Source: Bermanella sp034112325 (lineage in GTDB: Bacteria; Pseudomonadota; Gammaproteobacteria; Pseudomonadales; Oceanobacteraceae). From it: DNA of 43,010 bases. The stretch is taken from positions 1 through 43,010 of the forward strand of contig JAWUVO010000089.1 of the NCBI GenBank assembly GCA_034112325.1, in the 5' to 3' direction. Under the pieces are notes generated by a model. It was not told where the DNA came from. It ran no database searches and saw only the letters and a list, made by a program, of their open reading frames with translations. The translations under genes were made by a program, and so were the position numbers. Position 1 is the stretch's first letter. The number at the start of each line of letters is the position of its first letter. This document shows, one piece after another, positions 8,728-17,708 of this stretch.

Positions 8728-9082
8728 TTATCGGGTGATCCTTTTGTTCAATTAATTTTGTTCAATTAAATTCAGTGGCTAAAATTTATAGATATATGCT
8801 TATTTATAGCACTTAACCCAATTTAATGTGATGGTTTGGCACAATGTATCTACTATTTAGGCATATTAACGTAAGCCGATGTAATAATCTTAAGATTATC
8901 ATAGTGGTCTGACTCATATTACAACAATCAGTTCGCAATAATTTAATCAGACCTCAAATATATTACTTTAACCAGTAATGCCTTAGGTTTTTAGCTATAT
9001 AATTTTAACTTGATTATAATTTGTACAAAAAAGCCTCAATTTAATTAATTAAATTGAGGCTTAAGGCTAAATCTTATTGTTA
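8728..9082. other. 355-bp intergenic region between the carboxylase gene and prc
   Basis: No ORF is seen. It holds the carboxylase terminator (9025-9062), a perfect 16-bp palindrome ATAATCTTAAGATTAT (8884-8899) and a separated inverted repeat GGTCTGA (8906-8912) / TCAGACC (8947-8953). The prc promoter must lie here, reading leftward, but I could not pick it confidently in such AT-rich sequence. Confidence 0.6.
9025..9062 (-). terminator. Intrinsic terminator of the fused carboxylase gene
   Basis: Bases 9031-9062 form a perfect 32-bp palindrome (arms AAGCCTCAATTTAATT and its complement). On the minus strand it is followed by a run of six T (9027-9032 read in reverse), the classic layout, starting 21 bases past the stop codon of the carboxylase. 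Confidence 0.85.
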
Positions 9083-12000
9083 CTAACGGATCATTGGTTT
9101 AATAACAAACAGCAAGTCGCCTTGACTCACCTGTTGCCCTTCGTTGTTATGAATACGCACTATTTGAAATTGGGTATCAGCATCATAAAGTTCATTGTTT
9201 TGCGAATTAAACGACTTCAATGTTAATGGGCTAAACATCTTCATCGCTTCCATTAGGCAAATTGTTTGATTAGCATTGATAATATCTCCCTCTTTTACAT
9301 AGGCAGGCTCTGAAGGTGAGGGCGCACTGTAAAAAATAGAACTAGCTGGGGCAAGCACTTTAAGCTCTGTAGAGCCTTCAATTCTCAACGAGTCTAACGT
9401 TACGTTAGAGCCGCTGTTTCCAGCACTTTCATCAATTTCCTTGATCAACGCTTGTTGGTCGGTCCTGCTTAAAAAATCGGGTAGGTAATTAGTGTCATAA
9501 TCACCTTTGATGAATACATCATCATTTAAAATACGTTTTATTAATGGAATATTAGTGCTTACGCCTTGAATAATAACGGTGTCTAAATAGCTAAGTAATT
9601 TATCAATTGTGTCGTTACGATCTTTTCCATAGCATATTATTTGTACAACCATGCTGTCATAAAATGGCGTTACTTCTTTATTAGAATCAATAGACTTTAA
9701 TATCTGTATATCTTTTCCTTCGGGAATAACACATTTAGTAATTTTACCTGCGTTAGGGATAAAATTAACAGTGTCGCCTTGTAGAGTGCCTTTTTCAGCG
9801 TTTACACGCACTTCAATAGCGTAGCCTTTTTGTTTTGGCTTCATAGCTTTGATATTGCCACCACTGGCAATATTAAATTGCTCGCTAACAATGTCGATAC
9901 CCGTTACTAATTCAGTCACAGGGTGCTCTACCTGAAGGCGTGTATTCATCTCCATAAAATATATGTCGTTTTCATCTAAATTATAAATAAATTCAACGGT
10001 ACCAGCCCCGGTGTAATCCACTTGATCAGATAAACTCTCAGCATACTTATAAACTTTATCTTCTAAGTTTTTAGGTAGCATGGTAGAAGCCGACTCTTCG
10101 ATTATTTTTTGATTGTTACGTTGTACTGAGCAATCACGTAGTCCGAGTACTTTTGTATTGCCATGACTGTCACGTAAAATTTGAACTTCTATATGGCGAA
10201 GCGAAGTAACAAATTTTTCTAAATAAATATCACCATTTCCAAAAGCACTTTTTGCTTCGGTAGAAATTTGATGGAATAGCTCATGTATAGTTGCAGGCTC
10301 ATATACAACTTGAATACCTTTACCGCCACCGCCGTGTACTGCTTTTAATAAAACGGGGTAGCCAATATCTTTGGCCACTTTTGCAGCTATAGCCGATGTA
10401 GTCACAATACCATGAGATCCTGGCACAACAGGCACGCCCGAAGCTATTGCAGTATTGATTGCATTTGATTTATTTCCCATGGTTTCCATAGAGCTAACTT
10501 TTGGACCAATGAAATTTAAATTGTTGTTACCACAGAAGGCGGCAAAAATTGCACTTTCAGATAAAAATCCGATACCAGGATGGAGTGAATCAACTTTTTC
10601 AAGGTGTGCAATACGTATAACACTTTGGGCATTTAGGTAGCTTTCGTCAGGCGTATTTCCACCAATACAAACTAATCGATCGTTCGGTTTTAATAAGTCA
10701 GCTGCGGTGCTTGTCATATCTGGATCGGACTGTACAAGTACGACATCAATATTATTTTTTTGGGCTATTTTAACCAGTTTTTGAGCCGTGCAACCACGAG
10801 CATGAATTAAAACTTTTTTAACTGGGCGGAATATTTTTTCGCTTGAAGGATCATGAGATTCACTTTCTTCTGCTTTTTCTGGCGTAACATAACCTTTTAA
10901 TACTCGTTCTAAAACTTCATCGGCCGTTTTTCTAGGAAGTGGAATAGACGGATCGATTGATCTTAGGCGCACATCAATATCTTCTAAGAATGGGTGCTTA
11001 ACTAAGTCTGTCATGGCTCCAGGATTAACTGATAAGTAATTTGATAGAGTGCTGGTTGCAGGTAAGTACGAAGGCACAACTATTTGCCCAGCGAAAGGCA
11101 TGTTTGTCCCAGAGAAATAAAAGCTCTGGACCATCGGATGGGTTACAAAACTTGCCTGTGCACCACCGGTGCAATCGCTAAAGCCAAACATAACAATAGG
11201 TAAGTCATTATCACGGACAAAACGTGTAATGCGATCATTTACTACAGACATAGAAAATAATGCAGATGCCCCTTCTTTAGTTTGCATGCCGCCAGATGAT
11301 ACAAAGCACACAATAGGATAGTTGTGGCGAGCACATTCAACCATTAGCTTACAAAATTTCTCTGCACTGGCCATATCAAATGCACCAGCTTGAAAGTCTA
11401 AGTTTGATATTAGTGTACCGACACGACGGCTCTCGTCACCAATTTTTATAGTGCCGAACCCTGTAATCACCCCACACGGAGTAATATTGTTTTTGAGTGC
11501 GGTTTCTATTGCATGTCTAAAGCCAGGGAATTTAACCGGGTCTGATGTCATTAGGTGATCATTTATTTCTTCGAAATCATGGAAAAAACGATCAATAAAA
11601 GCTTGGCTGCCTGTCAGTTTTTGTTTTTTGTAGTCGTCAATTACGTCTTGAATTAATAGGTCGAAGTAGGCAATAGTTAGGCGATTCCAAAAATCTTTTC
11701 TACGGCCAATACTGTAGGGGTTGATTCTTCCTACGTATTCAGAAACTTCTTTGGTGTTGTAATATTCTGTTAATAGTTTTTCAAAAAAGAAAGTGACGAT
11801 TACAAATAACGTATCGCTAAGGCGAGGGAAGCTATGCTTCTTCCACTCTTCAACTTGCTTAAGGAAATCTCCGCGGCCACTTGAAGCAATAAAAAACTGA
11901 AACCAATCTGCAAATTCTTCTTTGTGATTCTCAGATTTACTGTGTTTATTAGCATATGCAAGACCGTTATTGATTAGCTCCTTCACAGCTTTATATGACA

Positions 12001-13960
12001 GCGAGTGAGTTTCTTTCGCTTCTTTTGCAATGGTACCTAGGTTGCGAATAACATAATCGTATAGATTATCAAACATAATCAGATTTTCACTGATGCTAAT
12101 GAAGTCTGTTCTTAAGTCGTCTAAACGAATAGCATCAAGGACACTTACATCGGTGTTGTTTTTTAACGCAGTAGAATCTTCTTTTATCCTTAAGTAAGGT
12201 GCTAACGCATCTTCTAATACTCGTCGATTAGTTTCCATTGCGCCGCTTGCAGCACTATTTAATAGTTGTTGAGTTAACGGGCTAAGTGAAATGTGTTGGC
12301 ATATTTCACTGGATATTTTTTCCCCTTTAATAATATCGTTTAATGTTTTAGTTAAACCAATTGTGAGATCTTTATTAATGTCGCTGCTTTTTTTGTTAGT
12401 TTTGTGCTGAGATAAAAGCGCTTGTGTATCAAATTCCAAACTATTTCGAACATAGCTAGCCAGCTCATGCTCATTATCTTTTATAAAATCTAGGATAGCA
12501 TTACTATCAACTAGATCATCTTGTGTTAGCAGAAAACGACTTTGCTGATAGTTGCTTAGGTAATTAATTAACTCTGAAAAATTTATATCAGCATCAGATT
12601 TCCAACGATTAAATAAATACAAACCCAGCGAAAAGCTAAAATCTTGTTTGGCCTTTAAGTAGTTGTCTTCAGGCTCGCCAAAAAACATACGAGAAATAGA
12701 TCCGCGTGATTCGCTACGTTCATCTGCTTTTTGACGATAGTTTTTCCAAAGTTTATTGAGTTCGTCGTCATAACAAATTTTGTCAGGAGCCTGTAACCAT
12801 TTTTGAAATTTATTTCGCTTTTCCTCTTCCATCCGTTCGTTCAGTTTACCAGAAGGAATTTCAGTTTCAGTTATACGACTGTAGTGTCCCTTAGAGGTAG
12901 AGAAAATACGTTTACGCAATGTTAGGTAACGCATATAACGGTAGGTCATGCGAAAAATATTATGGTGCTCAGAAGGTGAGGTTGCCACAGCCATTTTTGA
13001 ATTATCTTCGATAGCATGTAATTTTTCAGATGGATTTATAAATCTTTCAACACTGCGCTTGTAGTGATCCATTAAATAAGGGTTTTCACGAGCGAAGTGG
13101 ATAGCCCCTTTTTCTATACTGGTAATGCTAGAAATAATAGCTGTTAATAAGTTTTCAAGTTGATCTATGCGATCGCCAGGAGCGTAATCAATAATGCCAT
13201 CTATAACGTTTTTTCCTAATAGCTCGTAAGCAGAAACACCGACATATTTTGCACATTCTTGCCATGACAGGTTATATTTTCTAGCAATACTGGCTAAACC
13301 CTGAGGCTGTATAGTATTGAATATGCCATCTCTTACCGAAAGTAGGATATTGGTAGACGCCAGTGGAATAGCACCACCAGAATATCCTGCACCTAAAATA
13401 ATTCCCACACTTGGTGTGTCCACATTGCTCATTTCTGCTATTAAATGAGAAATGCTATGCGCTTGATTGTTAAGGTTAGCCTCTTCACTGGCGTCAGCCC
13501 CGGGTGTATCTATTAATGTAACAATGGGAATTGAGTGTTTAGCAAAGTTGCGCATGGAAAGCACCGCTTGCTGGTGATGTTCTGGCAGCCACGCACCATT
13601 GCGCTCAGCACGATTTTGCCCAATAAAACCAACACGACGAAAGCCTGTACCAAAATGAAGCTCCACTTCGGCTACATAAAGTGGCCCAAACTCCTCTTCG
13701 AAGATAAAACGGTTGGTTAATTTGTGCACTAATTGCCGTGCATTAAGTCGTTGACTGGATTCGCTTGGAGACACTACTTCTTTAATGTAACTGTCTATAT
13801 CAAGGGCTTTTAATGCCTTAACTTTTTCAGTTATTTGCTTAGGGCTTAGCAAACCCTGTATATGAGGCGTATTGCTCTCATCTTGTGGAGGGAACAGCGA
13901 GAAGTCTTGGCTGAGTTTTTCAGCTATTTGGAATAATTGGTCAGTATCAAATTGAGGCAT
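9083..13960 (-). CDS. Single-chain biotin-dependent carboxylase (CT-alpha, CT-beta, BC, BCCP fusion)
   Basis: A 1625-residue protein carrying all parts of an acetyl-CoA (or related acyl-CoA) carboxylase. Order: AccA-like carboxyltransferase half about 60-275 (IPIVTLIDTPGADASEE, GAGYSGGAIPLAS, IQPQGLASI); about 550 mostly helical unassigned residues (275-825); AccD-like half about 828-1010 (CFVSSGGMQTKEGASALFSM, DCTGGAQASF); biotin carboxylase about 1047-1495 (HPGIGFLSES, GGGGKG at 1210-1215, EMNTRLQVEHPVTE); biotinyl domain about 1530-1625 with EAMKM, biotin on Lys1574. The AccD zinc finger is absent. Alpha-before-beta is the reverse of fused decarboxylase/PCC-type carboxyltransferases. The frame is intact. 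No clear ribosome site precedes the ATG at 13960. Acetyl-CoA is the likeliest substrate, making malonyl-CoA; another acyl-CoA is possible. Confidence 0.9.
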   Translation of the reverse strand: MPQFDTDQLFQIAEKLSQDFSLFPPQDESNTPHIQGLLSPKQITEKVKALKALDIDSYIKEVVSPSESSQRLNARQLVHKLTNRFIFEEEFGPLYVAEVELHFGTGFRRVGFIGQNRAERNGAWLPEHHQQAVLSMRNFAKHSIPIVTLIDTPGADASEEANLNNQAHSISHLIAEMSNVDTPSVGIILGAGYSGGAIPLASTNILLSVRDGIFNTIQPQGLASIARKYNLSWQECAKYVGVSAYELLGKNVIDGIIDYAPGDRIDQLENLLTAIISSITSIEKGAIHFARENPYLMDHYKRSVERFINPSEKLHAIEDNSKMAVATSPSEHHNIFRMTYRYMRYLTLRKRIFSTSKGHYSRITETEIPSGKLNERMEEEKRNKFQKWLQAPDKICYDDELNKLWKNYRQKADERSESRGSISRMFFGEPEDNYLKAKQDFSFSLGLYLFNRWKSDADINFSELINYLSNYQQSRFLLTQDDLVDSNAILDFIKDNEHELASYVRNSLEFDTQALLSQHKTNKKSSDINKDLTIGLTKTLNDIIKGEKISSEICQHISLSPLTQQLLNSAASGAMETNRRVLEDALAPYLRIKEDSTALKNNTDVSVLDAIRLDDLRTDFISISENLIMFDNLYDYVIRNLGTIAKEAKETHSLSYKAVKELINNGLAYANKHSKSENHKEEFADWFQFFIASSGRGDFLKQVEEWKKHSFPRLSDTLFVIVTFFFEKLLTEYYNTKEVSEYVGRINPYSIGRRKDFWNRLTIAYFDLLIQDVIDDYKKQKLTGSQAFIDRFFHDFEEINDHLMTSDPVKFPGFRHAIETALKNNITPCGVITGFGTIKIGDESRRVGTLISNLDFQAGAFDMASAEKFCKLMVECARHNYPIVCFVSSGGMQTKEGASALFSMSVVNDRITRFVRDNDLPIVMFGFSDCTGGAQASFVTHPMVQSFYFSGTNMPFAGQIVVPSYLPATSTLSNYLSVNPGAMTDLVKHPFLEDIDVRLRSIDPSIPLPRKTADEVLERVLKGYVTPEKAEESESHDPSSEKIFRPVKKVLIHARGCTAQKLVKIAQKNNIDVVLVQSDPDMTSTAADLLKPNDRLVCIGGNTPDESYLNAQSVIRIAHLEKVDSLHPGIGFLSESAIFAAFCGNNNLNFIGPKVSSMETMGNKSNAINTAIASGVPVVPGSHGIVTTSAIAAKVAKDIGYPVLLKAVHGGGGKGIQVVYEPATIHELFHQISTEAKSAFGNGDIYLEKFVTSLRHIEVQILRDSHGNTKVLGLRDCSVQRNNQKIIEESASTMLPKNLEDKVYKYAESLSDQVDYTGAGTVEFIYNLDENDIYFMEMNTRLQVEHPVTELVTGIDIVSEQFNIASGGNIKAMKPKQKGYAIEVRVNAEKGTLQGDTVNFIPNAGKITKCVIPEGKDIQILKSIDSNKEVTPFYDSMVVQIICYGKDRNDTIDKLLSYLDTVIIQGVSTNIPLIKRILNDDVFIKGDYDTNYLPDFLSRTDQQALIKEIDESAGNSGSNVTLDSLRIEGSTELKVLAPASSIFYSAPSPSEPAYVKEGDIINANQTICLMEAMKMFSPLTLKSFNSQNNELYDADTQFQIVRIHNNEGQQVSQGDLLFVIKPMIR

Positions 13961-14095
13961 ATTTATTTGCGCTTATAAAATCTATAAATTGATGATGCTG
14001 GCTGGTGTACGAAGCCACTAATGATTAGCTTTATAACAGAGAAATAAAAAGAATACAGCCTACTTTGTAACGTTATATCGGCTGGTTCCAACATT

Positions 14096-14139
14096 CAGAA
14101 CAACAAGTTCTGTTGTGTTACAAAAAGCCTAGTTATAAT
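14096..14139 (+). promoter_or_regulatory. Possible promoter and operator in the HTH/carboxylase divergent region
   Basis: TATAAT at 14134-14139 is a consensus -10 about 26 bases before the GTG start of the small HTH-like gene; TTGTGT at 14113-14118 is a weak -35 with a short 15-base spacer. Overlapping it is the inverted repeat CAGAAC-AACAA-GTTCTG (14096-14112), a possible operator. Inference only. Confidence 0.35.
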
Positions 14140-14164
14140 CAAGGTTAAGTCAAAGGAGTAAACA

Positions 14165-14419
14165 GTGACATTATTCGAAATACGACGTATCAATGCGTCA
14201 AAACTCATGAAAGAAAATGCACTAGATGAGCTGTCGTTCGCGTTATGTTTGGGTGTGGACGAAAGCCAAATGATAGGGCTATTAAGCGATAACAGCAGCA
14301 AGAAGATCAGCGATTCGTTAGCCAGAACAATGGAGCAGACGTTCAGCAAACCTAGTCTTTGGTTAGATCAGACTGCAATAGGGGATGGTGCTGGGCCATC
14401 TTTTGATTTATTTGGTTAA
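14165..14419 (+). CDS. Small helix-turn-helix-like protein, unknown function
   Basis: 84 residues, GTG start with an excellent AAAGGAG site 6 bases upstream (14152-14158), which argues for a real gene. The stretch ENALDELSFALCLGVDESQ, followed by KISDSLARTMEQTFSKPSLWLDQ, resembles the Xre/Cro fold seen in short phage-type repressors: a helix, a turn, a second helix, then the AR.mE......WLD pattern. The rest is short and unstructured. It is divergent from the fused carboxylase gene with 204 bases between starts, so it might regulate that gene or itself. Too short for a firm family assignment. Confidence 0.6.
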   Translation: MTLFEIRRINASKLMKENALDELSFALCLGVDESQMIGLLSDNSSKKISDSLARTMEQTFSKPSLWLDQTAIGDGAGPSFDLFG

Positions 14420-14445
14420 GGTCTTTGGTATTAATTTGTTTGAAG

Positions 14446-15102
14446 CTATTGCTTTGGGAAGAGTAAGTTTAATATTAGCTGTGAATTTGTTGTTTCTAAA
14501 TTAATGCTGTTATCGCCAGATGGGTATATGCCAGCTTCAAATTGTCCACCTAGGTTAGGGATAATAAACTGAATCCCATCTGGGGTGACCGTTTGATGGG
14601 CGCCCAGAACATCGCCGTAAGTACTGCCATTAAACGTGGCTAAATATTCACCCATTTTTACTGGTGTAATCTCGGTACCTGCAGGTAATCCCAGGCCATT
14701 GCGCACTAGATCTTGAGCGTATTGCTGTTGAGCTTGTTGTGCGGTTGTCATTGTTGCTGGAATCTGGGCACCTAGAGAGGCCTGATAAAGGTCACTTGTG
14801 GCCAGTTTCTGTGATTCTTGATCGCGAATAAGCTCTTGGTTGATTGTTTTATATTGCGCTGCGTTATTTTGGTTAATAACCGTTACCTGTTGTACTTCAG
14901 TAACAGTCGCCTCACCAGGTCCAACAATAAAATTTAACTTCTTCTTCGCGGGGGCTTTAACCACTCTTTGTTTTATGACAATGGAGCCATCTTTAATATA
15001 TGCCTCTGTCATTTCAGTATTATTTAGTTCTTCCACTTCAGCGATCGATATATGACTAAGTAGAGATAAGGCTAAAGCGGTTAAAATAATTTTTATTGTC
15101 AT
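14446..15102 (-). CDS. Exported protein of unknown function
   Basis: 218 residues with a clear Sec signal peptide (Lys4, then a hydrophobic run, predicted cleavage after SIA at about 21). The mature part has a basic KAPAKKK patch, a VTEVQQVTVINQNN segment, a Gln-rich stretch (TTAQQAQQQYAQ) and a Gly/Asn-rich C-terminus ending in NLLFPKQ. No cysteine pair, no further membrane segment and no family I recognise. It is probably periplasmic or outer-membrane associated. It ends convergently 26 bases from the small HTH-like gene with no obvious terminator between. Confidence 0.65.
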   Translation of the reverse strand: MTIKIILTALALSLLSHISIAEVEELNNTEMTEAYIKDGSIVIKQRVVKAPAKKKLNFIVGPGEATVTEVQQVTVINQNNAAQYKTINQELIRDQESQKLATSDLYQASLGAQIPATMTTAQQAQQQYAQDLVRNGLGLPAGTEITPVKMGEYLATFNGSTYGDVLGAHQTVTPDGIQFIIPNLGGQFEAGIYPSGDNSINLETTNSQLILNLLFPKQ

Positions 15103-15229
15103 GCTGTCGCTCCTAATTAATATTCATCGTATAACAATAGCGTAATCTGTCTATTTAGCGACTTTATTAGCGTTAACCCCTTAGGTTTTAAAGGTACATA
15201 AGTCTTACTTTTAACTTTGTACTGTGGAA

Positions 15230-15598
15230 TTATTCATTTGATTTAACGACAGAGTGGATTACGTAGCCAGATTCAAAATACACTGTAAATTTAGGGTAAT
15301 CCCAGCGTGTAATTGGCGGCTTTCCTTTTGCAGCGTGTTTTTTTAACGGTTCTCCAAAGTTAGTTAGCACCATGCTCTGAGTGTTTTCACGTAAAGGACG
15401 TTTAATGGTAGATTTTGGCTTGTCTTTTAACGGGATATTAATCGCCTTTGTAGAAACCGTTTTACGGGTTTTTGATTCGTACTCAACGCCATCGCTCATT
15501 AATTCATCGAGGCTAACTTCCGCCGCAGTGTAACTAGCTATTAGTACTGCTATTGCAGCGCAGATGATTTTAATCGTCAGTTTATTCATATTTAACAT
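15230..15598 (-). CDS. Small periplasmic protein of unknown function
   Basis: 122 residues from the ATG at 15598; an in-frame TTG at 15610 and ATG at 15589 are alternatives. N-terminal signal peptide ending near YTAAEV. The conserved-looking core, FGEPLKKHAAKGKPPITRW followed by DYPKFTVYFE and VIHSVV, matches a pattern I recall from many short gammaproteobacterial periplasmic proteins without assigned function, resembling a SmpA/OmlA-type small beta fold. It is divergent from lolC with about 110 bases between starts. Role unknown; an envelope-assembly link is only suggested by its neighbours. Confidence 0.65.
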   Translation of the reverse strand: MLNMNKLTIKIICAAIAVLIASYTAAEVSLDELMSDGVEYESKTRKTVSTKAINIPLKDKPKSTIKRPLRENTQSMVLTNFGEPLKKHAAKGKPPITRWDYPKFTVYFESGYVIHSVVKSNE

Positions 15599-15707
15599 TC
15601 TTTTGCTCAACTAGAGATAATTTTAGCCTTAAAAATGATGAAAGACCATTTCATTTAGTCTGCTATTTCATTAGGCTTAGGTTCTTTGTACTTATAGTTA
15701 ATTTGAT

Positions 15708-16952
15708 ATGTTGAAATCTTTACCAATAACCATTGGTTTACGCTACACAGGTGCTAAACGCCGCAATCACTTTATCTCATTTATTTCAGGTATTTCAATG
15801 GCAGGGCTGACCCTGGGTGTTGCGGTATTGATTTTAGTGTTGTCGGTGATGAATGGCTTTGATCGAGAGTTACGCCAGCGCATTTTAGGCATGGTGCCCC
15901 ATGCAGCATTGTACGATTCTGCGGGAATGGATAACTGGAAGCAATTGGCAGAGCAAGTGACTGCTAAGCCAGGCATTATTGGTGCTGCTCCGTTTGTTCA
16001 GATACAGGGAATGATGAGTCACAAGGGCCAAGTTCAGGGAGTTATGGTCAATGGTATAGAACCTGAGTGGGAAGATAAGGTGTCTATCCTGCCCGACTTT
16101 ATGAAGAGTGGAGAGTTCTATAGTCTAGAGGGCAAAAAATACCGCGTATTACTAGGCGATTTACTAGCTAGAAAACTGGGCGTCGGCCTTGGCGACAAAG
16201 TCACTTTGATTATGCCTGAGGCCAGTTTAACTCCCGCTGGTTTAATGCCTAGGCTAAAGCGTTTTACCGTATCGGGGATTTTTTCTGTAGGTGCTGAATT
16301 AGACGCAAGCTTTGCTTACATTCATATGAAAGACGCAGCAAAAATGGCGCGCCTGACCACTGAGGCACAGGGACTTAGATTAAAAACAGTAGATTTATTT
16401 AAAGCACCTAAAATTGCTTGGGATTTAATGTTCGAGCTAGACGGTAATTTAAGAGCCAGCGATTGGACTCGAACTCATGGGAACTTGTTTCAAGCCATTC
16501 AAATGGAAAAAACTATGATTGGTTTACTGCTGCTGATTATTGTTGCTGTGGCAGCGTTCAACATTGTTTCGACACTGGTTATGATGGTCACAGACAAACA
16601 AGGAGATATTGCTATTTTACGTACTCTAGGTATGTCTCCCAGATCAATAATGGCGGTGTTTATGGTACAAGGCTGTCTGATTGGTTTTGTAGGAATTATA
16701 TTGGGGACGGTGTCTGGCGTTATTTTAGCATTAACAGTGACTGACGTAATTGCTTGGGTAGAGCGTATGTTAGACGTCCAGTTTTTAAATGCTAACGTTT
16801 ATTTTATTAGCTATTTACCATCACAGCTTAAGTTTTCAGACGTTATGATTGTAACCGGTAGCGGTTTATTAATGAGCTTTTTAGCCACCTTGTATCCAGC
16901 CTACAGGGCCTCAAAAATTCAGCCAGCCGAGGCGCTTCGCTATGACATTTAA
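15708..16952 (+). CDS. lolC: Lipoprotein-releasing ABC transporter permease, LolC/LolE family
   Basis: Inner-membrane subunit that extracts outer-membrane lipoproteins and passes them to LolA. 414 residues, normal length. First transmembrane helix about 25-47 (ISMAGLTLGVAVLILVLSVM) preceded by RRNHFISFIS, a large periplasmic domain about 50-265, then three more helices near 270-295, 318-345 and 375-395, the MacB/FtsX-like layout. It overlaps lolD by 11 bases. Only one such permease is present next to lolD, whereas E. coli and Pseudomonas have lolC and lolE, so this may be a homodimerising LolF-type protein. Start ATG 15708 gives the family-typical N-terminus. Confidence 0.92.
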   Translation: MLKSLPITIGLRYTGAKRRNHFISFISGISMAGLTLGVAVLILVLSVMNGFDRELRQRILGMVPHAALYDSAGMDNWKQLAEQVTAKPGIIGAAPFVQIQGMMSHKGQVQGVMVNGIEPEWEDKVSILPDFMKSGEFYSLEGKKYRVLLGDLLARKLGVGLGDKVTLIMPEASLTPAGLMPRLKRFTVSGIFSVGAELDASFAYIHMKDAAKMARLTTEAQGLRLKTVDLFKAPKIAWDLMFELDGNLRASDWTRTHGNLFQAIQMEKTMIGLLLLIIVAVAAFNIVSTLVMMVTDKQGDIAILRTLGMSPRSIMAVFMVQGCLIGFVGIILGTVSGVILALTVTDVIAWVERMLDVQFLNANVYFISYLPSQLKFSDVMIVTGSGLLMSFLATLYPAYRASKIQPAEALRYDI

Positions 16953-17682
16953 TTCAACGACTGAAATACAAAGTAACGATCTTGCACAGCCAGTTGTGGC
17001 AGAAAGCTACGTTCTAGAATGTAAAAAATTGTGTAAGGATTATACCATTGGCCCGCAGCCAATACGTATTTTAGATGAGTTAGACTTTACTCTAAAGGCA
17101 GGTGACTGGGTGTCTATTGTGGGCACGTCTGGGTCAGGTAAAACAACATTACTTAATATGTTGGCAGGGCTTGATGATACTTCAAGTGGAACAGTGAATT
17201 GGTCTGGTCAAGACATTAGTTTATTATCAGAAAAGCAATTAGGTCGTCTAAGAAATAGGCACCTAGGGTTTGTATATCAATTTCATCATTTACTTGCTGA
17301 GTTCAGCGCTTTAGAAAATGTATGTATGCCGCTATGGATTCAAGGCGTAAATAAAGAATCGGCTCAACACAAAGCTCTAGAAATATTAAAACAAGTGGGC
17401 TTAGAAGATCGTGCTTTTCATAAGCCAGCAGAACTGTCTGGGGGAGAGCGTCAGCGGGTTGCCATTGCACGAGCGTTAATCACCGAGCCTGCTATGGTCT
17501 TATTAGACGAACCGACAGGTAATTTAGACAGCCAAACCGCTGATGAAATACAGAGTTTGTTGCGCGAGTTAAACCAAAGAGTTAACACCGCTTTTGTGGT
17601 AGTGACCCACGATTTGCAGTTTGCGAAATTAGCCAGTAAATCTTATCGCCTAGATCAAGGTAAGCTGAATCTTATCGAATAA
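16942..17682 (+). CDS. lolD: Lipoprotein-releasing ABC transporter ATPase LolD
   Basis: Cytoplasmic ATPase that powers lipoprotein release with the LolC/E-type permease. 246 residues. Walker A GTSGSGKTTLLNMLAGLD, Q-loop region VYQFHHLLAEFSALENV, signature LSGGERQRVAIARAL, Walker B MVLLDEPTGNLD and H-loop VVVTHD are all intact. The N-terminus is about ten residues longer than E. coli LolD; the ATG at 16942 lies inside the end of the permease gene, and a later start cannot be excluded. It is the last gene of the unit, with a strong terminator 27 bases beyond the stop. Confidence 0.95.
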   Translation: MTFNSTTEIQSNDLAQPVVAESYVLECKKLCKDYTIGPQPIRILDELDFTLKAGDWVSIVGTSGSGKTTLLNMLAGLDDTSSGTVNWSGQDISLLSEKQLGRLRNRHLGFVYQFHHLLAEFSALENVCMPLWIQGVNKESAQHKALEILKQVGLEDRAFHKPAELSGGERQRVAIARALITEPAMVLLDEPTGNLDSQTADEIQSLLRELNQRVNTAFVVVTHDLQFAKLASKSYRLDQGKLNLIE

Positions 17683-17708
17683 CGTGCTTTTGACTAGATA
17701 GCACGTAC

